Numbered from the stretch's first letter, positions 11,297 to 21,178 are shown. The stretch: 64,000 bases of DNA from Aradus depressus (GCA_963662175.1 OY759222.1:1594713-1658712), one strand, 5' to 3'. The notes: generated by a model from the sequence alone, not told the origin. A program made the numbers and translations.

Positions 11297-13600
11297 GTTG
11301 GTCGGATTGTCACGAAATTTCACATGGAGTATTCCTGAAGGCCAAATAGAAAAATAAGGTGTGTGGCGTTCTAAAGTTTTGAACGGGAGGGAGGGTTGTG
11401 GGGGGGCCTAAGTATAAATATAGAGCTAACTCTTTAACGGTTGGTCGGATTGTTACGAAATATTTCACATGGAGTATTCCTGAAGACCAAATAAAAAAAA
11501 TTGGCGGTGTGACGGCTCAAAATGTTTTACGGGAGGGGGGTAGTGGGGGGGCCTAAGTATAAATATAGAGCTAACTCATTAACTAATGGGCGAATCGTCA
11601 TGAAATTTCACATGTAGTATTTTTAAAAGCCAAATAGGAAAAAAAGGTGTGTGGCGTCCCAAAGTTTTGAACGGGAGGGAGGGTTGTGGGGGGGCCTAAG
11701 TATAAATATAGAGCTAACTCTTTAACGGTTGGTCGGATTGTCACGAAATTTCACATGGAGTATTCCTGAAGACCAAATAGAAAAATAGGCGGTGTGACGG
11801 CTCAAAATTTTTTACGGGAGGGGGGGGTAGTGGGGGGGCCTAGGTATAAATATAGAGCTAACTCATTTCCTAATGGGCGAATCGTCATGAAATTTCACAC
11901 GTAGTCTTTTTAAAAGCCAAACAGGAAAAAAAGGTGTGTGGCGTCCCAAAGTTTTGAACGGGAAGGTGGGTTGTGGGGGGGCCTAAGTACAAATATAGAG
12001 CTAACTCATTAACTAATGGGCGAATCGTCATGAAATTTCACATGTAGTATTTTTAAAAGCCAAATAGGAAAAAAAGGTGTGTGGCGTTCCAAAGTTTTGA
12101 TCGGGAGGGGGGGTTGTAAGGGGGGCCTAAGTATAAATATAGAGCTAACTCATTAACTAATGGGCGAATCGTCATGAAATTTCACACGTAGTCTTTTTAA
12201 AAGCCAAACAGGAAAAAAAGGTGTGTGGCGTCCCAAAGTTTTGAACGGGAAGGGGGGTTGTGGGGGGGCCTAAGTACAAATATAGAGCTAACTCATTAAC
12301 TAATGGGCGAATCGTCATGAAATTTCACACGTAGTCTTTTTAAAAGCCAAACAGGAAAAAAAGGTGTGTGGCGTCCCAAAGTTTTGATCGGGAGGGGGGG
12401 GTTGTAAGGGGGGCCTAAGTATAAATATAGAGCTAGCTCATTAACGGTTGGTCGGATTGTCACGAAATTTCACATGGAGTATTCCTGAAGACCAAATAGA
12501 AAAATAGGCGGTGTGACGGCTCAAAATTTTTTACGGGAGGGGGGGGTAGTGGGGGGGCCTAGGTATAAATATAGAGCTAACTCATTTCCTAATGGGCGAA
12601 TCGTCATGAAATTTCACACGTAGTCTTTTTAAAAGCCAAACAGGAAAAAAAGGTGTGTGGCGTCCCAAAGTTTTGAACGGGAAGGTGGGTTGTGGGGGGG
12701 CCTAAGTACAAATATAGAGCTAACTCATTAACTAATGGGCGAATCGTCATGAAATTTCACATGTAGTATTTTTAAAAGCCAAATAGGAAAAAAAGGTGTG
12801 TGGCGTTCCAAAGTTTTGATCGGGAGGGGGGGTTGTAAGGGGGGCCTAAGTATAAATATAGAGCTAACTCATTAACTAATGGGCGAATCGTCATGAAATT
12901 TCACACGTAGTCTTTTTAAAAGCCAAACAGGAAAAAAAGGTGTGTGGCGTCCCAAAGTTTTGAACGGGAAGGGGGGTTGTGGGGGGGCCTAAGTACAAAT
13001 ATAGAGCTAACTCATTAACTAATGGGCGAATCGTCATGAAATTTCACACGTAGTCTTTTTAAAAGCCAAACAGGAAAAAAAGGTGTGTGGCGTCCCAAAG
13101 TTTTGATCGGGAGGGGGGGGTTGTAAGGGGGGCCTAAGTATAAATATAGAGCTAGCTCATTAACGGTTGGTCGAATTGTCACAAAGTTTCACATGTAGTA
13201 TTCCTGAAGACCAAATAAAAAAATAGGCGGTGGGACGGCTCAAAATTTTGTACGGGAGAGGGGGTAGTGGCGGGGGGGCCTAAGTATAAATATGGTGCTA
13301 GCTCAATAACGGTTGGTCGTATTGTCATGGAATTTCACATGTAGTATACTTAAAAGCCAAATAGAAATATAGGGTGTATATGTCACAAAATTTTGAACGG
13401 GAGGGTGGGTTGATGGGGGCCTAAGTATAAGTATAGTGATAAGTCATTAACGGATGATCGGATTGTCACGAAATGTCACATGTAGTATTCCTGGAGGCCA
13501 AATAGAAAAATAGGCGGTGTGACGGCTCAAAATTGTTTACGGGAGGGGGGGTTGTGGCGGGGGGGCCTAAGTATAAATATAGTGCTAGAAGGGTAATCGG
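11297..13600 (+). repeat. 142-bp tandem array (block A2b) with a ~720-bp duplication
   Basis: About 16 monomers. A marker variant (gggggcctaggtataaat, then ctcatttcctaatgggcg) occurs near 11836-11875 and again near 12556-12595. The following several hundred bases match almost base for base, showing a recent ~720-bp segmental duplication inside the array. Confidence 0.9.
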
Positions 13601-13614
13601 ATTGTCATGAATTT

Positions 13615-14552
13615 CACATGTAGTAGTAGTAACTATGTATTCGCTGTGGGGTTCACTGTTGCAAGACATTTACTAGCTGTGATGCCCAGCGTTCCTAATA
13701 TCGTACTAGCTGTGGGGTCCGCTGTTGCAAGGCACTTACTAGCTGTAGTGCTCAGCCCCAGCGTTCCTAACTATGTACTGGCTGTGGGGTTCGCTGTTGC
13801 AAGGCACCTACAAGACATTTACTAGTTGTGATGCCCAGCGTTCCTAATTACGTACTAGCTGTGGGGTCTGCTGTTGCAAGGCGCTAGCAGTGTGGCTCAG
13901 CGTATTTAACTACGTAGGTACTAGCTGTGGGGTCCGCCGTTGCAAAACTCATACTAGCTATGATGCCCTGTGGTTCTAACTACATACTATCTGTGGGGTC
14001 CGCAGTTGTAAGGCACCTACTATCTGTAGGGCCCAGCGTTCCTAAAAACGTACTAGCTGTGGGGTCCGTCGTTGCAAAAGCATACTAGCTGTGATGCCCA
14101 GCGTTTCTAACTAGGTACTAGATGTGGGGTCCGCCGTTGCAGAACACATACTAGCTGTGATGCTCAGCGTTTCTAACTACGTACTAGCTGTGGGGTCCGC
14201 CGTTGCAAAACACATACTAGCTTTGATGCCCAGTGGTTCTACGTACTAGCTGTGGGGTCCGCTGTTGCAAGGCACTTAATAGCTATAGGGCCCAGCGTTC
14301 CTAAAAACGTACTATCTGTGGGGTCCGCTGTTGCAAGGCACTTACTAGCTGTGATGCCCAGCGTTTCTAACTATGCACTAGCTGTGGTGTCAGCTATTGC
14401 AAGGCACATACTAGCTGTGGTCACAAGCGTTCTTAAGTACGCACTGGCTAGGATGTCCAGCGATGCTAAGTATTCACTAGCTGTGGTTTCCGCCGTTGAA
14501 AGGCGCACACTAGCTGTGGAGCCCAGGGGTCCTAAAAACTTACTATCGTAAC
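13615..14552 (+). repeat. 66-bp tandem array (block B2b)
   Basis: Third 66-bp array. It begins with the same 'gtagtagtagtaactatgta' entry as the other two and decays toward the 3' end (cagcgatgctaagtattcac). A non-repetitive Helitron 3' segment shared with copy 1 follows. Confidence 0.9.
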
Positions 14553-14670
14553 TATAGTTGAAGGACTATAAGCCTTATTCCGTATGAATAATTGAAAATG
14601 ATAACATCATAAATGTACTGTCGAAGAATTGAATAGACTTATAGGAGATATTGGGAGAAAATTCAAAGGT

Positions 14671-14699
14671 CCCCGGGCAACGCCGGGTATTACTGCTAG
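14671..14699 (+). other. Helitron 3' terminal hairpin and CTAG end
   Basis: CCCCGGGCAACGCCGGG forms a GC stem, followed after about 8 bases by the terminal CTAG. In Helitrons this structure marks the end of rolling-circle transfer. Related ends are seen at 6715-6734 (decayed) and 29720-29745. Confidence 0.85.
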
Positions 14700-14918
14700 T
14701 GGAAAATAAATAAAACTCCGTGGGGCTGAACAAGGGTACAGTTTGTATTATAAACATGTTGAACTTCCATTTAGTATTTGTTAGGTCGTGGATGAAGATG
14801 GTAGCAATACCGAAAGTGCTCTCACAGATGTGTTACATATTTTGTGAAATAGACAATATTTTTTAAAAAAACATAAGTTTTTCTTTACATTTTTAAAAAT
14901 AAATTGACGTTTGTCAGT

Positions 14919-15362
14919 CATGGATGATGATTAGATGGAAGTGAGGGGAGGGATAAAAAAGGAATGAATAATATTATTATTATTATTATGAGAATAATAA
15001 TTATTGAGAAGTAAGTGAAAATTTGGTGAGTGTCACTCAAAAATAACATTCAAAAAATCCATTTTGAATTTTTTTAAATTCGATGAAAAATCGAATTTGA
15101 ATCGGAAGATAATAAAAAAATACTATAGAGGTGTATTTGAAGCATAAGAACTTAAAAAAAAATCGACAGTTGCATACTTGCAACAACCGGAAAGAAAAAA
15201 AAAAAAATCAAAATTGCCTTTTTATTTTTTTTCTCATCGAATAATGGGAGTTGGGAGCAGCAATTTTCAGGAAAAATGTTTTTTTACATGTGCAAACTGT
15301 CGGTCAATCGCCCATTCGAAAATCGTTGGGGGCAGTTTTCGCACTCTTATCCGGCTAGACCC
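14919..15362 (-). repeat. Right inverted arm of the composite element
   Basis: Reverse complement of 2632-2985 joined to 3300-3410, ending 'cgcactcttatccggctagaccc' at 15362. Arm identity is high (AAT tract, 'catcgaataatgggagttgg', 'atacttgcaacaacc'). The 14700-14918 stretch between the Helitron end and this arm holds nothing recognisable. Confidence 0.8.
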
Positions 15363-15495
15363 TTTCGTGTCGATACATTCATTAATGAGGGTCATAATTT
15401 TTTATATTCATGCTTGGATTCAGATTCAGTGGGTCGAAAATCATGCAATTCCGGCCAAAACTATTTATTAAATTATTATCTGGGCATGTGAAAAC
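15363..15495 (-). repeat. R1 copy, right half of the target of the 12.9-kb insertion
   Basis: Antisense R1 resuming exactly where 2448 stopped (tttcgtgtcgatacattc) and continuing to 'gggtcgaaaatcatgcaatt'. Together with 2375-2448 it makes one R1 copy. Confidence 0.7.
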
Positions 15496-15729
15496 GGATA
15501 ACCCCCCCTCATGTAGGTTTGAGTGCGCCCCTACCTCCCCCATTATCTCATTATGACAAGGTCGTTGCCCATTTCCGCTCTGATGACGTCTACCTGTCTC
15601 AGTACTCGGCTACACAACCCTCCTCCCGTAAAATAACATGAAAAAAAAATTACAATTACAGTTAAAAATGTAGTGATATGACTTTTAGAATGTGATAAAA
15701 ATAAAAGGTAAAAAAATGTAATTTGTTAA

Positions 15730-16795
15730 AAATGTATTACTTCACCAGCTATATGACGTATAGGGGAAGTTATGTAATCGGCCGAAAATTCGATGCTGAG
15801 TTTTCAATGAAATTCCATGTTTTCTGGCTTCTAGATTCCAAGTATGAAAAAAAAATTTCTGTCTGTGAACACCAAACCTCCCGATAGAATAAATGTATCG
15901 ACATGAAATATTATATATGAATCTACAACCCTCTAAAGACGACATCAATTGTTTTTCAGACAAATCGACCAATAGGGAGGGGGGATCAGGGGAGAGGTAT
16001 AACTCAAAAAGTCTAATTACTGCCGTTAGTATAAATGTATCGACACAATTTTTTATATGTGTGACCAAAGTCCAATAAGGACAATAGATATTGATTTTCA
16101 GGTAAATCGACCAATGGGGAGGGGGAATCAGGGGAGAGGTATAACTCAAAAACTCCAATAACTGCCATTATACTGAATATATGGATATAAAATTTCTTAT
16201 GTGAATTGAAAACCACATAAGGACGACACTTGTCAATTTTTAGCTGTATCGACCAAAGAGAAGGGGGCTTAACTGATTACCCCCCAATAACTGCCGATGT
16301 AATGAATGTTATGCAATCGGTCAAATATTCTATGTGGAATTTTCCGACTTCCTGATTTTACAAAAAAGTGTATCAACACGAAATTGTATATGTAAATTCA
16401 GAACCTTCTAAGGACCGGTCGATTTTCAGCCAATTCGGTAGAAGGAAAGGGGGAAGGAGCTTAACACAAACTCTCTAATAACTGCCGTTGTAATGAATGT
16501 ATTGACATCAAATTTCGTATTTCAAAGCCCTCTTAGAATGTCTTAATTTTCATCAGAATCAGTCAAAGAGGATTGAAGATCAAAGGGGGGTTGGACCCCA
16601 AAATTGCAATATCGGCCGATGTAATGAATATATCGATACGAAATGTAGCATGGGGATTCAGAAGCCGCTATGGAAGTGACGTACCGAGTGTTGGCCCTAA
16701 CGGTGGGGTCCATTGGCTTTGGAGGGAGAGCGAACACATAATTTATTAATTCTTGATGGGGAAGTACAAATGCGATGATTCACCGACTACGTTTT
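15730..16795 (+). repeat. R1 family, longest copy with core monomers
   Basis: The 5' module starts 'acttcaccagctatatgacg' and 'ataggggaagttatgtaatc'. Core: about five degenerate monomers of ~140 bp, marked by 'aactcaaaaactccaataac' + 'tgcc' followed by 'aatgtatcgacac' (near 16001, 16143, 16275, 16463, 16603). 3' module: 'gatggggaagtacaaatgcg' then 'gattcaccgac'. Better copies elsewhere show TACTTCCCCAGCT at the 5' end, its inverse AGCTGGGGAAGTA near the 3' end, and a terminal hairpin CGGTGATTCACCG. Subterminal inverted repeats, a tandem core and a 3' hairpin are the hallmarks of Helentron-like non-autonomous elements. The assignment is my inference. Confidence 0.6.
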
Positions 16796-17323
16796 TTTTT
16801 AGTTGGACGAAATTACGAGTAAAATTATAAAAACTTGTTGGGTAACACTTTTCAAGGCTCCCTCTGTCACAAAATTCAAAACCTCCTCCCGTCACATACT
16901 TGAAGGACGACCCCATCTGCCCCCAAGTTATGTTGTGAAGTGAACACTCTCCAAAGGTCTGTTGAACCTAGAAGAAGGACCCTTATCAAATTTACTGAAA
17001 TCATATTGAAGAACCCCCCCCCCCCCCCCCCCCCCTCAAGGATCGCTCCCCAAATTGAATTACTTGTAAATAAAAAGAGGATAAAAAAAAGCCCCCTCCC
17101 CTTGTTCAGGGCGTGCTTGTTGGGAAAACAGGGCTTTGGATATGGTCCATTCCACGCTAGTCTTATAGATTTTAATTAAAAAACTCCGCTGCGTGGCGAA
17201 ATGAGCGTGACAACGTCTGAGTTGCGAGGTAGCGAAAGTGTCAAGAATATAATATAACAAATCATTTCAATAACATTTTTGAACCTTGAAACAATTTAAA
17301 AACAATACAGAAAGAAAACATTC
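16796..17323. other. Unassigned, with poly-C tract
   Basis: No family or gene recognised. A run of more than 20 C lies near 17013-17035. Open frames here contain poly-proline from that tract and are not credible. Confidence 0.5.
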
Positions 17324-17339
17324 ATAAGCATAATAGTTA

Positions 17340-17681
17340 GGTTAGGTTTTATGACTCATGCCCGGGCTTTAACTACGAGGTCATATCGCCTACTACCAGA
17401 GCGCTCTATCGTCACTCTGGTGGACATGAGCCCGACTCTACTGTGGGAGTCCTAAATTTTGCCTACCCTAAATTTTTATTCATCTAGGGTAGGGGTCTTT
17501 AACGAGTACCTGACATCGTACAGGCTCGGGACCATCGCTTAACGTCCCATCCGAAGGACGGCGTGCTTAAGTTTATTTTACCTCCCAGATAAAATAAACT
17601 AAGGGCCTCGGTCGGGCTACGAACCCACAACCTTGAGCTCAGAAGTCAAGCACGCATACCACTGAGCTACCGGCGCCCTCT
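17340..17681 (-). mobile_element. SINE-A, full length, 16-bp target duplication
   Basis: Complete antisense SINE-A, flanked by a perfect direct repeat ATAAGCATAATAGTTA (17324-17339 and 17682-17697). This fixes the element ends: on its own sense strand it begins GAGGGCGCCGGTAGCTCAGT and ends with an ACCTAACC-type tail. Length 342 bp. The length and perfection of the duplication indicate LINE-type target-primed insertion and a fairly recent event. Confidence 0.93.
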
Positions 17682-17740
17682 ATAAGCATAATAGTTAAAA
17701 AACGAGTTTATTATTAATCTGTGTATATCTAATAATAATA

Positions 17741-17975
17741 GGGGGCCATGGTGGCCGTGCGGGCTAGAGCGTAGGGCTTTGGTCGCATGGTCTCACCATG
17801 GTTTGCGGGTTCGAATCCCGTCCGGGAGTTAGTTTTATTTCATAGATAGAACTCCCTCCCGGGGCCATGGATGTTGTAAATATAATTAGATTACACATTG
17901 ACATGGCTAATATGCACCGTACATAAGGCAAAAAAAATAATAAAAATAATAAAATAAAATAAAATAATAATAATA
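17741..17975 (+). mobile_element. SINE-B, class-II tRNA-derived head
   Basis: Head starts GGGGGCCATGGTGGCCGTGC. A-box-like TGGCCGTGCGGG lies at 17752-17763 and a perfect B box GGTTCGAATCC at 17809-17819. The long A-to-B spacing and an extra stem-like segment (ggtctcaccatgg) resemble a leucine-type tRNA with a variable arm. The body continues 'gttagttttatttcatag' and ends 'aatatgcaccgtacataagg' plus an A-rich tail. A second copy is at 25138. Confidence 0.75.
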
Positions 17976-18029
17976 TTGGATAACTGGGTTATCTGTATTT
18001 ACAGAAAGTAACAGCTGTAAAATAATATA

Positions 18030-18376
18030 GGTTAGGTTAGGTTTTATGACTCATGCACGGGCTTTAACAACGAGGTCATATCGCCTACTACCAGAGCGCT
18101 CTTTCGTCACTCTGGTGGACATGAGTCTGACTCTACTGTGGGAGTCCTAAATTTTGCCAACCCTAAATTTTTATTCATCTAGGGTAGGGGTCTTTAACGA
18201 GTACCTGACATCGTACAGGCTCGGGACCATCGCTTAACGTCCCATCCGAAGGACGGCGTGCTTTTGTTTATTTTACCTCCCAGATAAAATAAACTAAGGG
18301 CCTCGGTCGGGTTACGAACCCACGATCTTGAGCTCAGAAGTCAAGCACGCATACCACTGAGCTACCGGCGCCCTCA
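18030..18376 (-). mobile_element. SINE-A, full length, 11-bp target duplication
   Basis: Complete antisense copy, flanked by AAAATAATATA (18019-18029 and 18377-18387). Tail on the sense strand is CCTAACCTAACC-like. The B-box region reads GGGTTACGAACCC with one change. Confidence 0.9.
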
Positions 18377-18387
18377 AAAATAATATA

Positions 18388-18909
18388 TATTCTGTATTAG
18401 TAGTAACAGCTCACTCTCTCTCTCGGCGCATGCGCGATACGTCTGTTACGTGTTACCGAAAGTAACATAACGCAGTTTTCGAACATGGGGTGCCGGCCTA
18501 CCAAATTATAAGACGTTGTCACGTCAAAATGAAAAGGATAAAACTTTTATTGCACAAAAGATTACTATCCTCACGGCAATGAGTGTGTTTTTTTTTTTTT
18601 TTAATATAAAAATATTATTTTCAAATTCATAGATCAAATAGTTTTAGAATGGTGAACAATTTTATGAAGCGTTTATTTAAATCAATGCTATTTTCACATT
18701 TATACATCATGTAGGACAATAATAAAATTGTGAAGTTCAATTAACAATTCGATTAGTTAAGAGATAACACAAGGTGGCGGATGCTCTCTCTCTCTCGGCG
18801 CATGCGCGATACGAAAGTAACATATGTAGGTTGTCAGGACGTTGTCAGGTCAAAATATGATTTTGTTTCAGATTTTGATAAAACATGTCGAACATTTCTA
18901 TTCAAAGGC

Positions 18910-18941
<32 letters not shown>

Positions 18942-18974
18942 CAGTGAATCAACGAGAATATACTTCCACAGCGA
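18388..18974. other. Unassigned, with a diverged direct duplication
   Basis: Two blocks (about 18410-18545 and 18778-18860) share 'ctctctctcggcgcatgcgc' + 'gatacg', a 'gaaagtaacat' motif and 'gacgttgtca(c/g)gtcaaaat'. Each carries the palindrome GCGCATGCGC (18426-18435 and 18798-18807), the core recognised by NRF-1/Ewg-type factors. Poly-A of about 30 lies at 18909-18938. No gene seen. Confidence 0.5.
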
Positions 18975-19467
18975 AATAATCTATTAATTTTTCGCACTCC
19001 TTTCAAAACCAATCGACGTTTGGGCTAAAAACTACAAAATGGCTTCTGAATCCTCATACATTCATTAGGTCGGTCGATTCTGCGGAAAATTTATATATGT
19101 TTGTCATAGGGTTTCCAATTTACATTTAACAAACTTTTGTGTTGAGAAAAACAATACAATGACAGTTCTTAGGATTTTTGTGTTCACCCTTCTCCCTAAT
19201 CTATTTTGTCCTTTATTCGATTTGGCTGAAAATCAATGGGTATGCTTATAGGTCCTTATGGGGTTCTGGATATTTATATAAAATTTCGTGTTGATAAATT
19301 CATTCTATCGGAGGGTTATCATGTTCACAGAGATACACACAAACAAACAGACATTCTTTTTTAATATTTTTCGAATCAGTGGATCTATAAAACATGAAAT
19401 TTCGATGAAAACACAAGATCGAATTTCTGACTGATTACATAACTTCCCCTCTACTTCGTACAGCTGT
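18975..19467 (-). repeat. R1 family copy
   Basis: Antisense. 3' module remnant (ccaatcgacgtttgggctaa), core (gatttggctgaaaatcaatg; ttatataaaatttcgtgttg) and 5' module ending 'cttcccctctacttcgtaca'. It supplies the uninterrupted reference for the insertion site at 2448/15363. Confidence 0.75.
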
Positions 19468-19607
19468 AAGTAATAATAAACGTATTTTTGGTTATACAAA
19501 TATTTATTATTAATTAATCATATTTATATTATTCAAAAATATTTTGACATAACAACGGACATAACAACATGTTACACGATTCACTTTATGTTTATGACGT
19601 TATAAAT

Positions 19608-19713
19608 AATTGTAGGAATATTGAGGGTCAGTCAAAGATGGAATAAAAACACTCGTTTTTTTTCACTAGTGTTTTTTTTCCATCTTTGACTGACCCTCAA
19701 TATTCCTACAATT
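19608..19713. repeat. 106-bp hairpin (inverted repeat)
   Basis: Arms aattgtaggaatattgaggg/tcagtcaaagatggaa and their reverse complement, with a short centre containing 'aaaacactcg...cactagtgtttt'. It could be a small fold-back MITE. It abuts the satellite starting at 19716. Confidence 0.85.
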
Positions 19714-19715
19714 AG

Positions 19716-20617
19716 AATCTACAGTCGCTAATCAACATCTACATTGAAGTGAGTTATAAATAATCTTTTCAAGTAACAGTTGTAGAGAATATTGAAATAC
19801 ATAATCTACAGTCGCTAATCAACATCTACATTGAAGTGAGTTATAAATAATCTTTTCAAGTAACAGTTGTAGAGAATATTGAAATACATAATCTACAGTC
19901 GCTAATCAACATCTACATTGAAGTGAGTTATAAATAATCTTTTCAAGTAACAAACAGTTGTAGAGAATATTGAAATACATAATCTACAGTCGCTAATCAA
20001 CATCTACATTGCAGTGAGTTATAAATAATCTTTTCAAGTAACAAACAGTTGTAGAGAATATTGAAATACATAATCTACAGTCGCTAATCAACATCTACAT
20101 TGAAGTGAGTTATAAATAATCTTTTCAAGTAACAAACAGTTGTAGAGAATATTGAAATACATAATCTACAGTCGCTAATCAACATCTACATTGCAGTGAG
20201 TTATAAATAATCTTTTCAAGTAACAAACAGTTGTAGAGAATATTGAAATACATAATCTACAGTCGCTAATCAACATCTACATTGAAGTGAGTTATAAATA
20301 ATCTTTTCAAGTAACAAACAGTTGTAGAGAATATTGAAATACATAATCTACAGTCGCTAATCAACATCTACATTGAAGTGAGTTATAAATAATCTTTTCA
20401 AGTAACAAACAGTTGTAGAGAATATTGAAATACATAATCTACAGTCGCTAATCAACATCTACATTGAAGTGAGTTATAAATAATCTTTTCAAGTAACAAA
20501 CAGTTGTAGAGAATATTGAAATACATAATCTACAGTCGCTAATCAACATCTACATTGAAGTGAGTTATAAATAATCTTTTCAAGTAACAAACAGTTGTAG
20601 AGAATATTGAAATACAT
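19716..20617. repeat. 87/91-bp satellite, ten copies
   Basis: Monomer starts 'aatctacagtcgctaatcaa'. The first three copies begin 87 bases apart (19716, 19803, 19890). From 19890 the period is 91 because of a 4-base change (aacagttg to aacaaacagttg). Copies are nearly identical. A 'gaagtgag' to 'gcagtgag' variant marks the monomers at 19981 and 20163, implying amplification in two-unit steps. Confidence 0.95.
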
Positions 20618-21020
20618 AATTTATTAGAAATATTCTTTTTTATAGGTAGTCCGGTTTTCGAGATAGACGCTGAAAACCATCTTGAAATGTAGTTTTGAAA
20701 CACATATTTCCTTCATTTACCAGAAAACGGTTAGTTACATCGAAAAACTCATTCTTACCAAAATTGTTCCTTATACAATTTCCAATGGCTGGTAAGTCCT
20801 CAGATTTGAGATAGGGTCAATACGACCAATGTAATAGCTTCCCGAAAAATATACATGAATGTACATAATGGAATGTACATAATGGAATGTACATAAGTAA
20901 TATTTAAATGGTAACTAATAGCAACGAACCTAATAATATAGATAAGTGGTGTGGCCATTACAGGGATTCCTTATATCCATCTCGCTTACAGATCACACTC
21001 TCTTCTCTTTCTCAAAATTA
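20618..21020. other. Unassigned
   Basis: No gene or family recognised. A short triplication of 'aatggaatgtacat' lies around 20858-20895. Confidence 0.5.
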
Positions 21021-21178
21021 TTTCATCCAGTATTACTGTAGTAACTTGTCACCAGTATTTAATTGTTACTAGTAATTACTTGTTACCAGTAGTTACTTGT
21101 TACTAGTAATTACTTGTTACCAGTAGTTACTTGTTATCAGTAGTTACTTGTTACTAGTAATTACTTGTTACCAGTAGG
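21021..21178. repeat. 17/34-bp minisatellite
   Basis: Degenerate tandem repeat of 'ttacttgttaccagtag' and 'ttacttgttactagtaa', about eight half-units. Confidence 0.85.

Larger units (their letters stand above)
9393..14699 (+). mobile_element. Helitron copy 2, 5.3 kb, intact ends, no coding
   Basis: 5' terminus TCTATATTAATAAAGC at 9393, preceded by A. 3' terminus is hairpin CCCCGGGCAACGCCGGG, then TATTACTG and CTAG ending at 14699, followed by T. Both ends and the A/T insertion preference match canonical Helitrons. The body is A-B-A-B (142-bp, 66-bp, 142-bp, 66-bp arrays), suggesting an internal duplication of an A-B module. There is no replication-initiator or helicase frame, so it must have been moved in trans. 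Confidence 0.85.
2449..15362. mobile_element. 12.9-kb composite insertion with long inverted-repeat ends
   Basis: Both ends read GGGTCTAGCCGGATAAGAGT inward (left 2449; right, reverse complement, ending 15362). The flanks join to an uninterrupted R1 sequence: 'atataaaa' + 'tttcgtgtcgata' equals the continuous R1 segment near 19275 without one extra or missing base, so there is no target duplication. The inverted arms are several hundred bases long. Between them lie two Helitron copies and three satellite types, and no transposase is visible. A GGG terminus with no duplication does not match a superfamily I can name. It may be a non-autonomous DNA transposon that captured Helitrons, or a fold-back element. 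Confidence 0.7.

Noticed and set aside
16940..17179. 79-codon proline-rich frame
   Set aside because: The prolines come from a poly-C tract and the composition is low complexity.
17337..17350. Telomeric repeat GGTTAGGTTAGG
   Set aside because: Only two to three units, always at the 3' end of SINE-A copies, one of which has a target duplication enclosing it.
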